The notes beneath the pieces were generated by a model, which ran no database searches, was not told the origin of the DNA, and saw nothing but the letters and a program-made list of their open reading frames with translations. From NCBI RefSeq assembly GCF_001401805.1, contig NZ_LKDW01000013.1:1-64000 (forward strand): 64,000 nt of DNA, in the 5' to 3' direction. Positions 55,945 through 64,000 of the stretch are shown here, in pieces. The number at the start of each line of letters is the position of its first letter. Within the stretch, counting starts at the first letter, position 1. The position numbers and the translations under genes are program-made. The DNA is from Pseudoalteromonas sp. P1-25. GTDB lineage: Bacteria > Pseudomonadota > Gammaproteobacteria > Enterobacterales > Alteromonadaceae.

Positions 55945-56758
55945 TGTGTTGCTTTTGATACATGGTTTTCCCTAAATTTTTAAACTCAGCATGATCTTTT
56001 CCCATACTCTCTGAGTGTCCTAAAAACAGATAGCCGCCTCGATTAAGTGCATTTGCATAACGTTTAAACAAAGTATCTTTTGTTTCTTTATCAAAATAAA
56101 TAACCACGTTACGACATAAAATTACATCAAAATTCCCTTTCATGGGCCACTCTTGTAAAAGGTTAAGGCGTTTAAAAAAAATGTGCTTATTTAGTTGTGG
56201 TTTCACTTTATATGTTTGCCCATCTTTGCTTTTTAAAAACCACTTTTTAAGTACATTGTTTTCTAAACCATTTACATTAGCCGCGGTATAAATACCCGCT
56301 TGCGCTTTGGCTAATACATTAGAATCTAAATCGGTTGCTAAAATTTTTACATCCCACGAACTTGGGAATAAATCGGCAAGGGTTATTGCTAAGCTGTAAG
56401 GCTCTTCGCCTGTAGAGCAACCCGCTGACCATACGCGTACTCGTTTTGTTACTTTGTTAGTGCTAAGTAACTGCGGCACTATGGTGTTTTTTAAAAACTC
56501 AAAGTGGTGGGGCTCTCTAAAAAAGGAGGTTAAGTTAGTGGTAATCGCATTAATAAATGCGTCAAACTCAGCCTCTTTATTATTGTGTAAGTACTCTAAA
56601 TACTGCGAAAAGTTTTTAAGTTTATGCTCTCTTACCCTTCTTGCTAAGCGGGAATACACCATTTCGCGTTTATGATCGCCAAGCACAATTCCGCATGCGT
56701 TATAAACCAACGTGGCAATGTCTTTAAAATCTTTATCGGTACATAAAAATTCTTTCAT
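55928..56758 (-). CDS. cheR: Chemotaxis methyltransferase CheR
   Basis: The 276-residue protein has the N-terminal helical domain and a SAM-dependent methyltransferase domain with VRVWSAGCSTGEEPYSLAI, KILATDLDSNVLAKAQAGIY and CRNVVIYFDKETKDTLF. It methylates receptor glutamates. The beta subdomain that grips a receptor C-terminal pentapeptide should lie within the SAM domain. The adjacent receptor ends with such a tail (EWEEF). Confidence 0.97.
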   Translation of the reverse strand: MKEFLCTDKDFKDIATLVYNACGIVLGDHKREMVYSRLARRVREHKLKNFSQYLEYLHNNKEAEFDAFINAITTNLTSFFREPHHFEFLKNTIVPQLLSTNKVTKRVRVWSAGCSTGEEPYSLAITLADLFPSSWDVKILATDLDSNVLAKAQAGIYTAANVNGLENNVLKKWFLKSKDGQTYKVKPQLNKHIFFKRLNLLQEWPMKGNFDVILCRNVVIYFDKETKDTLFKRYANALNRGGYLFLGHSESMGKDHAEFKNLGKTMYQKQHNARTV

Positions 56759-56818
56759 TGTTATACCTTCCCTTGTAAAACTGGCTTGCTGGCATCTTAA
56801 CTAGCAAGCCAATAGTGG

Positions 56819-59530
56819 CTAAAACTCTTCCCACTCATCTGCTGAGTCTATAAAGTTTTCGCCTTTGGGCTGGGTATTTTTTAAATAACCGCTGGGTTGA
56901 CGCGCTGGGGCTTCAGAACGTTCAAAATGTGCATTGGGCAATGTATTCATACCTTGCTGCCCGAGCGAGAAAAAGTGCAGTAATTGGCGCATCTCATTGG
57001 CTTGCTCAGCCATGGACTCACCGGCAGCTGAGGCTTCTTCTACAAGTGCCGCATTTTGTTGCGTCATTTCATCCATTTGCGCAACGGCTTTATTAACTTG
57101 CTCAATGCCAGCGCTTTGCTCTTCAGAGGCCTCGGTTATATCCGAAATCATTTGCGTAACACGTTGTACGCTTGAAACAATTTCTCTAAGCGTTTCGCCC
57201 GACTCATTAACCAGCACAGTACCGTCGGTGACTTTTGCTACGCTGTCTCTAATGAGCTCTTTAATTTCTTTGGCCGCTCCTGCTGAGCGCTGCGCTAAGT
57301 TGCGCACCTCGCCAGCAACCACAGCAAAACCTCTGCCTTGCTCACCCGCTCTAGCTGCCTCTACAGCCGCGTTAAGCGCCAGTAAATTAGTTTGAAAGGC
57401 AATTTCGTCAATAACACCTATAATGTCAGCAATTTTTTTACTCGATTCGTTAATAGCCGACATACTCGTTACTGCTCTATTAACCACTTCTCCGCCTTGA
57501 ATTGCTTTGTCGCAGGTTTCTTCGGCCAAATCGTTAGCAACTTTTGCGTTATCTGCATTTTGCCTTACGGTACTGGTCATCTCTTCCATACTCGATGCAG
57601 TCTCTTCAAGCGATGAAGCTTGCTCCTCGGTACGCTGACTTAAATCTGCATTACCTTGTGAAATCTCCTCTGCACCACTGGCAACAAGTGTGGCTGAGGA
57701 GTTTATGCGATTTATAACATCAGTGAGTTTATCTGCCGTGGTATTAGCATCTTGCTTGAGCTTATCAAACGAGCCTTGATACTCTTTCTCTATGCGCTTT
57801 GACAGATCGCCATTGGCCATTGCATCAAGCATTAGAGCGGTATCGCTAACGGCATCATCCACAATTTCCACTAAACTATTTAAACCCTGCGCCAAGCGTA
57901 AGAAAAAGCCTTCTTTACCTGTTTCATCTACACGCGTATCTAAATCGCCTTTACCAGCATTACTCACTAACTGCGCAATTTCCTTTTCTATGGCGACTTC
58001 ACTTGTTCTATCTTCCCACTCAACTACCGTCCCTATACGTTCTTGCTCTGGTGTGAAAATAGGGTTTGCCACTAACCCAAAGGTTCGTCCGCCTACTTTT
58101 ATTTCAGCGCGATATGTTGTTGTAAGCTTAGCTAATAAGTTTTGCTGGTGGGCCGGGTTTTTGTGGAATATATCTATATTTTGCTTAATTAAATTAGTGC
58201 TATCAAAGTTAGGCAGCTCTTTTTTCAAATCATCTTCAGCAATACTCATCATCGATTTAACCGCGTTGTTCATATAAACAATCACATTTGAGGCATCGGC
58301 TATCATGGTGTTTGTTGCTACGGTATCAAGCGCCTGTTTTACTCTTAAGTTTTCTTGAGCTTCAGCGCGCTCTTGCTCTGCTTTTGCTACGCTATCGGTA
58401 ATATCTTCCCATTCAACAATGGTGCCTAAGTGTTTACCTTCATGATTTATCCACGGTGTGGCAATCAAACTAAAAATAAGCCCTGCTAAACGTAACTCAG
58501 TTTTGTAAGGTTGCTTTAAGTTTTTTAATAGCTCGCGTTGATGAGCTGGGTGCTTATGAAAATCATCTACACAGGTGCCGATTAAATTATCGACAGAAAA
58601 ACTAGGTAGCACACTTTGCAAGGCCGTTTCACGTGCTTTGAGCATTGACTTAACTTGATCGTTTACAAATACAATATTGAGATCTTTATCGGCAATCATT
58701 ACATTGGCTTGGCAAACGGTTAACGCACTTGCTAAGTCCGCAGCCTTTTTAGACTCACGCTCTAGCTGTTTTTGCGCGGTGATATCACTTGCGTATTTAA
58801 TAACTTTATAAGGCTTGCCATTTAAATCGTATATAGGGTTATAAGAGGCTTGAATCCATATTTCTTGCCCTTGTTTACCTATTCGCATGTACTCGCCCGA
58901 GTCGTACTCTCCACGCCCAAGCTTTTCCCAAAACTGTTTATACTCGTTTGTTTTAGCGTATTCTGGGTCCACAAATAATTTATGGTGTTGGCCTTTTATC
59001 TCGCTAAGTTGATAGCCTAAACCGTTTAAAAAATTGTCATTGGCAGTAATAATTGTGCCATCAAGATTAAACTCTATCACCGCCTGCGATTTACTAATTG
59101 CCTCAAGCTGACCTTGTGCTTCAGCGGCCTGTTTTTTTTGCTCGGTAACATCTGTGGCAAATTTAATTACTTTTAGCACTTGCCCTTGGCTATCAATAAT
59201 CGGGTTATAGGTCGCTTGAATCCATACCTCACGACCTCCATTTGCAAGGCGTTTAAACTCGTCAGAAATGAACTCACCGCCGCGTAAACGTTGCCAAAAA
59301 TTTTTATACTCGCTGCTTTGTGCTTCGTCTGGTTCAACAAACATAGAGTGGTGCTGGCCTTGCACTTCTTCTAAGCGATATCCCATTGCATTTAAAAAGT
59401 TTGAATTGGCGGTAATTATTCTGCCACTCGGTTCAAACTCAATAACTGCTAATGATTTATTTAATGCATTAACGATTAAGTCATTACTTGATTCTGATTG
59501 CTTCGGATTACTAAACCATCCCATGCCCAT
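56819..59530 (-). CDS. Soluble PAS-domain methyl-accepting chemoreceptor
   Basis: The protein of about 903 residues has no membrane helix. It begins with two closely similar PAS domains (about 20-135 and 142-258, each with FLN-GY near its start and EVWIQA or EIWIQA), then two further PAS-like domains (about 270-515), two HAMP-like units (GDLDTRVDE and [10 protein letters not shown], about 525-630) and a signalling domain with [22 protein letters not shown]. The C-terminus is EWEEF, a CheR/CheB tether of the xWxxF type. It probably senses a cytoplasmic signal such as redox state or a small molecule. Start at 59530 is chosen for its AAAGG site 5 bases upstream. Confidence 0.93.
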   Translation of the reverse strand: MGMGWFSNPKQSESSNDLIVNALNKSLAVIEFEPSGRIITANSNFLNAMGYRLEEVQGQHHSMFVEPDEAQSSEYKNFWQRLRGGEFISDEFKRLANGGREVWIQATYNPIIDSQGQVLKVIKFATDVTEQKKQAAEAQGQLEAISKSQAVIEFNLDGTIITANDNFLNGLGYQLSEIKGQHHKLFVDPEYAKTNEYKQFWEKLGRGEYDSGEYMRIGKQGQEIWIQASYNPIYDLNGKPYKVIKYASDITAQKQLERESKKAADLASALTVCQANVMIADKDLNIVFVNDQVKSMLKARETALQSVLPSFSVDNLIGTCVDDFHKHPAHQRELLKNLKQPYKTELRLAGLIFSLIATPWINHEGKHLGTIVEWEDITDSVAKAEQERAEAQENLRVKQALDTVATNTMIADASNVIVYMNNAVKSMMSIAEDDLKKELPNFDSTNLIKQNIDIFHKNPAHQQNLLAKLTTTYRAEIKVGGRTFGLVANPIFTPEQERIGTVVEWEDRTSEVAIEKEIAQLVSNAGKGDLDTRVDETGKEGFFLRLAQGLNSLVEIVDDAVSDTALMLDAMANGDLSKRIEKEYQGSFDKLKQDANTTADKLTDVINRINSSATLVASGAEEISQGNADLSQRTEEQASSLEETASSMEEMTSTVRQNADNAKVANDLAEETCDKAIQGGEVVNRAVTSMSAINESSKKIADIIGVIDEIAFQTNLLALNAAVEAARAGEQGRGFAVVAGEVRNLAQRSAGAAKEIKELIRDSVAKVTDGTVLVNESGETLREIVSSVQRVTQMISDITEASEEQSAGIEQVNKAVAQMDEMTQQNAALVEEASAAGESMAEQANEMRQLLHFFSLGQQGMNTLPNAHFERSEAPARQPSGYLKNTQPKGENFIDSADEWEEF

Positions 59531-59572
59531 CACCACCTTTATGTTTGTTTTTGTTGCTACATAGCACTGCGG

Positions 59573-60058
59573 CTATATATCCATTGTTCTTTGTAAGTCA
59601 ATTAACGAGACCATTTTTTCACCTACGTTTACCAGCCCTGCCACATACTCACAATTACTCGAATCAGACAGGCTAGGGACGGGCTTGGCGTCTTGCTCTG
59701 CAATGCTGTAAACATCAGAAACCGCATCTACTGCGATGCCCATTACTTTTGAATCATTTTCAAAAGTAACTTTTACAACAATAACAACCGTTAAAGGCCC
59801 ATATTCAGTACTTGGCAAACCAAAACGTAAGCGCAAATCTATTATTGGCACTATGGTGCCGCGAAGGTTTATCACTCCTTTAACAAAATCAGGAGCATTG
59901 GGCAGTACGGTAATTTCTTCCCAGCTTCTGATTTCTTGCACGGTTAATATATCTACACCGTACTCTTCATCAGCCATAATAAAGGTTAGAAATTGCTTAA
60001 CGCCTTGCTGTTGCTCTAAATCAATTTTGTTATTTAACTCGCTTTGTGCGCTAATCAT
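59573..60058 (-). CDS. cheW: Chemotaxis coupling protein CheW
   Basis: The 161-residue protein has the CheW fold with FLTFIMADEEYGVDILTVQEI, PNAPDFVKGVINLRGTIVPIIDLR and VSDV. It couples CheA to the receptor array. Its ATG overlaps the stop codon of cheA by four bases (ATGA), so translation is linked. The receptor gene follows in the same operon. Confidence 0.96.
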   Translation of the reverse strand: MISAQSELNNKIDLEQQQGVKQFLTFIMADEEYGVDILTVQEIRSWEEITVLPNAPDFVKGVINLRGTIVPIIDLRLRFGLPSTEYGPLTVVIVVKVTFENDSKVMGIAVDAVSDVYSIAEQDAKPVPSLSDSSNCEYVAGLVNVGEKMVSLIDLQRTMDI

Positions 60059-62142
60059 GAAGCCTCCAGGGGTGTTTTAGAGTCTATGATTAGCTCTTGG
60101 CTACCTGGTTTTTTAAGTCCTGATAGTTTTATTAAGCCACTAATATCAACAATTAACGAGACACGCCCGTCGCCTAAAATAGTTGCTCCAGACACGCCAT
60201 CCACTTTTTGATAATTCGCCTCTAAACTTTTTATTACTACCTGCTGCTGTGAAAGTAAGTCATCAACCAGCAAGCCCACTTTTTGGTTGTCGGTTTCAAC
60301 AACCACCAGCAAGGTTTTGTCTAATGACTCTATGGCGTTTTGATGATTAAAAATTTGATACAAGCGTAAAATAGGGATGTATTCGTCACGCAGTCTTAGT
60401 ACATCTAAGTCTCTACCCACTCGGCTTACTTTAGTGATATCAATCTGTAGCGATTCAACAATTGAAATGAGCGGAATAATATAAGTATGCTGCGCAACCT
60501 TAACTAATTGACCATCTAAAATGGCAAGCGTAAGAGGTAGCCTTATTGTAAAAGTAGAGCCAACGCCAGGTGCTGATGAAACCTCAACGGAACCATTTAA
60601 AGATTGAATATTGCGCTTAACAACATCCATTCCTACACCACGCCCAGATAAGTCGCTAACCGCATCGGCGGTAGAAAAACCGGGCATAAAAATAAGCTCA
60701 TTGATTTCGTCATCGGTTAAATTACAGTCAGCGGTAATTAGCTCATTAGCAATGGCTTTTTCTTTTATTTTTTGCGTATTTAAGCCTTGTCCATCGTCCA
60801 TTATTTCTATTACGATATTACCGCCTTGGTGAAAGGCATTTAAGGTCACGGTGCCCACGGGGTCTTTACCTGCGGCAACCCGCTGTTCAATTGTTTCAAG
60901 GCCATGATCGAGCGAATTTCTGACAAGATGCACCATGGGGTCGGATATTTTTTCCATTACCGTTTTATCAAGCTCGGTTTGTTCCCCTAATAATTTCAAC
61001 TCCACCTGTTTATTTAGTTTTTGGGCAATGTCGCGCACTAGTCGCGGAAACCGGCTAAATACAAAGTTAATCGGTAACATACGAATGCGCATCACATTTT
61101 CTTGCAGGTCTCGGGTATTGTGTGCCAGCTGCGCAAGGCCTTCTTGTAACGACGTAATGGTCGATTCGCTAATTTCTTGCTCGCTCAACTGATTTAACAT
61201 GGCTTGTGTTATCACCAGTTCCCCAACCATGTTTATTAATGAGTCTACTTTGTCTATTCCTACTCTTATGGAGGTAGACTCCGGTGCTGATGTTGGCTTT
61301 TTATCGGCTGTGGGTTTGCTTTTAGGCTTATCGGGTGCTTTTTTGGCATCGCTAATAGGCTGTGTTTGAGCTGTGCTGTGGTTGCTCTTTTCGTCCGTGT
61401 TTGCGGTGTGAGAAGTGTCTTCATCAAATAACCCGCCACAGAGCTCTATTTTTATATCGGCATCATCCTCTACCCATTCAAATACCTCTTTAATGGCGGC
61501 TTCTTTTTCGCTGGTATTTAAAAAAAAGCGCCAGTGCAAGTAGCACTCGTCACTGCTTAAATCTTTAATATCTGGGATATCGTCTAAAAATGCCTGCGTT
61601 TCAAGCTCGCCGAGTTCAGCTAATTCGCTGATCATGAATAAAGGCTCATTGCCTGTTTTAAAAAGGTGATGATGCGGTTTAAAATCAATTTGAAAAGTAT
61701 TTACCTCAGCAGCAGCCTTTACTTCGCTTGCCTCGGTTGGGGGTGAATCGGCTTGCATTTCGAGTACAATTTCAAACTGTTTTTTTAAGGTCGTAGCGTG
61801 TGATAAATCAGGCTCTTGCTCAGCTTGCAGCTCACCAAGTAACCCGCGCAAGCAATCAACAGCTTTAAGCAATAAATTAACATGTTCGGTGGTTAGCTCG
61901 CGCTCGCCTTGGCGTATTTGATCGAGTAAGGTCTCAAGCACATGAGTAAACTCAGCGACAGAGTTAAAGCCAAAGGTGCCACTGCCCCCTTTAATTGAGT
62001 GCGCAGCTCTAAAAATAGTATTTATTGTTTCTAAGTCTTCTTCGCCGGGCTCTAAATTTAATAGCTCGGCCTCCATTGTATCTAGGCCTTCAAAACTTTC
62101 TTCAAAGAACACTTCAAAAAATTGACTTAAATCTATACTCAC
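60055..62142 (-). CDS. cheA: Chemotaxis histidine kinase CheA
   Basis: The 695-residue kinase has an Hpt domain with H48 in FRAAHSIKGGSGTFGF, a P2-type middle region (about 148-240, QIDFKPHHHLFKTGNEPLF), a proline- and lysine-rich linker (about 250-290), the dimerisation helices (IRVGIDKVDSLINMVGEL), the ATPase domain with VRNSLDHGLE, DDGQGLNTQ and GRGVGMDVVK, and a CheW-like domain to the end. All kinase motifs look intact. The P2 sequence differs from the E. coli CheY-binding domain and fits the second chemotaxis systems of marine gammaproteobacteria. Confidence 0.97.
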   Translation of the reverse strand: MSIDLSQFFEVFFEESFEGLDTMEAELLNLEPGEEDLETINTIFRAAHSIKGGSGTFGFNSVAEFTHVLETLLDQIRQGERELTTEHVNLLLKAVDCLRGLLGELQAEQEPDLSHATTLKKQFEIVLEMQADSPPTEASEVKAAAEVNTFQIDFKPHHHLFKTGNEPLFMISELAELGELETQAFLDDIPDIKDLSSDECYLHWRFFLNTSEKEAAIKEVFEWVEDDADIKIELCGGLFDEDTSHTANTDEKSNHSTAQTQPISDAKKAPDKPKSKPTADKKPTSAPESTSIRVGIDKVDSLINMVGELVITQAMLNQLSEQEISESTITSLQEGLAQLAHNTRDLQENVMRIRMLPINFVFSRFPRLVRDIAQKLNKQVELKLLGEQTELDKTVMEKISDPMVHLVRNSLDHGLETIEQRVAAGKDPVGTVTLNAFHQGGNIVIEIMDDGQGLNTQKIKEKAIANELITADCNLTDDEINELIFMPGFSTADAVSDLSGRGVGMDVVKRNIQSLNGSVEVSSAPGVGSTFTIRLPLTLAILDGQLVKVAQHTYIIPLISIVESLQIDITKVSRVGRDLDVLRLRDEYIPILRLYQIFNHQNAIESLDKTLLVVVETDNQKVGLLVDDLLSQQQVVIKSLEANYQKVDGVSGATILGDGRVSLIVDISGLIKLSGLKKPGSQELIIDSKTPLEAS

Positions 62143-62156
62143 GCCGCACTCCTCAG

Positions 62157-62519
62157 TTAACGAATTACTTTTTTAAGCACCGCTAGTAACTGATCCGGGT
62201 TGAATGGCTTTACAATCCAGCCTGTTGCGCCAGCTGCTTTGCCTTCTACTTTTTTATCTAATCCTGACTCGGTAGTTAACATTAGCAGCGGCGTAAATTT
62301 GTAATCAGGAAGACCTCTGAGTTCTCTGATAAGCGTAATGCCATCCATAATGGGCATATTTACATCTGAAATGACCGCATCAAAACTTTGCTGCTTGGCA
62401 ATCGCAAGAGCCTCGCTGCCATCTTTTGCTTCGGTAACATCAAAACCTGCGGTTTTAAGCGTAAAGCTCACCATTTGACGCATTGACGCAGAATCATCAA
62501 CCGCTAAAATTTTCTTCAT
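62157..62519 (-). CDS. cheY: CheY-type single-domain response regulator
   Basis: The 120-residue receiver has D8, D9, phospho-acceptor D52 in VISDVNMPIMDG, T in LLMLTTESG and K in WIVKPFNPDQ. It is a stand-alone receiver of the CheY type and lies between the STAS gene and cheA. Because this operon is a second-type system, its output may not be the flagellar motor. Confidence 0.96.
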   Translation of the reverse strand: MKKILAVDDSASMRQMVSFTLKTAGFDVTEAKDGSEALAIAKQQSFDAVISDVNMPIMDGITLIRELRGLPDYKFTPLLMLTTESGLDKKVEGKAAGATGWIVKPFNPDQLLAVLKKVIR

Positions 62520-62527
62520 ATAAACCT

Positions 62528-62800
62528 CTACCCTTTACTATCAAGTATTAAATATTGACTTAAGCCAAGTTGATTAATGGCGTTTTGAAGTGCATCACTG
62601 TTGCCTACCCATACAATTTTGTGATGTATGGTAAGAAGGTGTTTTTGCAAAGCACACAAAAGTTGAATTGACGCGGTATCGGCTGAAATAACCTCACTGA
62701 CATCTAAACAAATATCGTTGTTGCTATTGAGTTCTTGTAATAAATCTTGGTGAAGAGTCTCTACATGCATAATTGCAAGTTCGCTTGGAAGTTTTAGCAT
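62528..62800 (-). CDS. STAS-domain protein of the chemosensory operon
   Basis: The 90 residues form one STAS domain (CLDVSEVISADTASIQLLCALQKHLL, with D-T-A-S at the position phosphorylated in anti-sigma antagonists, about 46-49). It is the first gene of the operon, 8 bp before cheY, and appears in the same place in related marine gammaproteobacterial clusters as far as I recall. No matching kinase for it is seen here. Confidence 0.88.
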   Translation of the reverse strand: MLKLPSELAIMHVETLHQDLLQELNSNNDICLDVSEVISADTASIQLLCALQKHLLTIHHKIVWVGNSDALQNAINQLGLSQYLILDSKG

Positions 62801-62919
62801 TTTTTCAGGGCTTTCCCTGTCAATTCAATTCATAACAAAAGCTTAGCCTTAGTTATTAAAATTGCCATAAAAGGCTCAAAAAAATTAATAAAACTTTTAA
62901 AAGTGGCGCTAAAAAGCAA

Positions 62920-62941
62920 AAAAGGAGCCTAAGCTCCTTTT
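62920..62941 (-). terminator. Terminator after the SCO1 gene
   Basis: A 9-bp stem (AAAAGGAGC with GCTCCTTTT) and a 4-base loop are followed on the minus strand by TTGCTTTTT. It lies 22 bp after the SCO1 stop and closes off the cyoE-SCO1 unit before the chemosensory operon, whose promoter must lie in the remaining 119 bp. Confidence 0.88.
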
Positions 62942-62963
62942 AAAATTCGTGAAAGGTGTAAAA

Positions 62964-63581
62964 CTAGTTTTTATAGTAATCCGCTATTTGCTTAAATTCG
63001 CTAATAAGTTGAGTGGTATTAATAAGAGGTACATTGCCTTGTTGGAACTCAGGCTTAAATATGGCTCTTACCGCTCCATTTGCATCAACTAAAGCCACCG
63101 AAGCACTATGATCGACCGCATACTCTGATTCTTGTGAGTCACTAATGGCATAAATTAGTCCAAGCTCTCTCACCACTGGGAATAAGTTTTTGTGCACACC
63201 TGATACAGCTAAAAAATCAGGGTTAAAATAATCAATATAGGCCTTTCGTTTTACCGCTGTATCGCGCTGGGGGTCTACCGACATAAACCAAATTTGCAGT
63301 GGGTATTCGTTATGTAACTTTTTATACACACTATTTAGCTTCGCAAGCGTTAATGGGCAAATATCTGGGCAGCTGGTATAACCTAAAAATACTAAGTTCC
63401 ACTGCCCCATAAATTGCGCCTTGGTGACTAACTCACCGTTTTGGTCATTAAGCGTAAAATCTGAAAGAGGCTTTGCTTGCTCATACACTAAAGCTTGCAC
63501 ATCGGGTGCACTATTTTGCTCTGAGCAAGCAACAAGTAAAAACGAAAAAATTACAACTAAGCTAATCCGTAACTGCTTCAT
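62964..63581 (-). CDS. SCO1/SenC copper chaperone lipoprotein
   Basis: The 205-residue protein has a lipobox (LVAC, C19), then a thioredoxin-like domain with copper ligands C71 and C75 in TSCPDICPL and H158 in YAVDHSASV. It delivers copper to the CuA site of cytochrome c oxidase in the periplasm. The ATG at 63581 overlaps the stop of the heme O synthase gene (ATGA), which supports this start over one four codons upstream. The two genes make one assembly unit. Confidence 0.93.
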   Translation of the reverse strand: MKQLRISLVVIFSFLLVACSEQNSAPDVQALVYEQAKPLSDFTLNDQNGELVTKAQFMGQWNLVFLGYTSCPDICPLTLAKLNSVYKKLHNEYPLQIWFMSVDPQRDTAVKRKAYIDYFNPDFLAVSGVHKNLFPVVRELGLIYAISDSQESEYAVDHSASVALVDANGAVRAIFKPEFQQGNVPLINTTQLISEFKQIADYYKN

Positions 63582-64000
63582 AAGGGGAGCCATTTATCTA
63601 TAAATAAGATCACGAAGAGTACCATTAAATGCATAATTGAAAAGCGAAATAAGTCCATGGCATTACTATTATCAGGGGCTAGCTTTAGCTTAACCGCTTT
63701 ATATAAAAAGAGTGCATTGAGTACACATGCGCCAACCAAATAAATACCGCCCGACATACCAATTAAATACGGTAACACGCATACAAGCGCCAGTAATATG
63801 GTATAAGCCACAACACACGTTTTGCAAAAATCGATACCATGAGTCACTGGCAGCATAGGAATTTTAGCGCGTTCGTAATCGCTTTTGCGTGCTATTGCCA
63901 GTGCCCAAAAATGCGGTGGGGTCCACGTAAATATAATCATTACAAGTAACCATGGTGCGGCTGCCATTTGATTTGTTTCAGAAACCCAACCCAATAAAGG
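63578..64000 (-). CDS. cyoE: Heme O synthase (protoheme IX farnesyltransferase), 5-prime part cut off
   Basis: The gene runs off the right edge, and the last 141 codons are seen. The product has WVSETNQMAAAPWLLVMIIFTWTPPHFWALAIA with the family end of the second prenyltransferase aspartate region (KSDYERAKIPMLPV), and four or more membrane helices, ending DKWLPL. It adds a farnesyl group to heme B for the terminal oxidase. The frame stays open through the last base of the window. It is followed by SCO1 with a four-base overlap. Confidence 0.92.
   Translation of the reverse strand, partial: PLLGWVSETNQMAAAPWLLVMIIFTWTPPHFWALAIARKSDYERAKIPMLPVTHGIDFCKTCVVAYTILLALVCVLPYLIGMSGGIYLVGACVLNALFLYKAVKLKLAPDNSNAMDLFRFSIMHLMVLFVILFIDKWLPL

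Overview
The window is a stretch of a gammaproteobacterial chromosome, most likely a marine Pseudoalteromonas or a close Alteromonadales relative. The evidence is the moderate AT-rich composition, the type of the ribosomal, OmpR/EnvZ and chemotaxis proteins, the greB/ompR/envZ and bioH/gntX/nfuA neighbourhoods, and the many exported and outer-membrane proteins. This is inferred from protein character, not from a database search.

Layout. (1) 1-9170, minus strand: the spc and alpha ribosomal operons (rplN to rpmJ, then rpsM to rplQ, with secY and rpoA). They end in a clear terminator and are followed, at the left edge, by a near-consensus rRNA-type promoter pointing out of the window. The S10 operon does not lie upstream of rplN. 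(2) 9.2-13.6 kb: an AsmA-family protein, an unrecognised 387-aa protein and a Gcw_chp exported protein. (3) 14-18.5 kb: an ABC ATPase plus a permease fused to an M1 aminopeptidase. (4) 18.6-25 kb: a nitroreductase with the iodotyrosine-deiodinase signature, a YgaV-type repressor divergent from a split YgaP (DUF2892 plus rhodanese), a Tat-exported PhoD phosphatase, a bPH2 protein, MipA/OmpV, LysE, DUF4177 and DUF3224. (5) 25-32 kb: an MsbA-like exporter, an OmpA-type lipoprotein, ChrA, an MscS channel and two tandem acyltransferases. (6) 32-35 kb: divergent speA and speE for polyamine synthesis. (7) 35-39 kb: a beta-barrel plus cupredoxin pair and a GH97 glycosidase. (8) 39-45.3 kb: envZ-ompR divergent from greB, a small exported protein with a CBS-domain protein, and tex. 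(9) 45.5-54.3 kb: a SprA/CJM1_0395-type protease-like protein with a flagellar-rod-like partner, bioH, gntX, an M14 carboxypeptidase, nfuA, a MATE exporter and a polysaccharide deacetylase. (10) 54.3-62.8 kb, minus strand: a complete chemosensory operon in the order STAS, cheY, cheA, cheW, soluble PAS chemoreceptor, cheR, cheD, cheB. (11) Right edge: SCO1 and a truncated heme O synthase gene for cytochrome oxidase assembly.

The region is mostly core chromosome. No transposase, phage gene, tRNA or CRISPR array was seen. The main non-coding structure that genes do not explain is a family of small dispersed elements with ATACCAAT-type inverted ends: two good copies, one degenerate copy and one perfect 32-bp palindrome. 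Two of these elements start exactly on the stop codon of a gene. The most interesting genes are the unrecognised 387-aa protein, the deiodinase-like flavoprotein, the peptidase-permease fusion, the flagellar-mimic/protease pair and the membrane-free PAS chemoreceptor with a C-terminal CheR/CheB tether.
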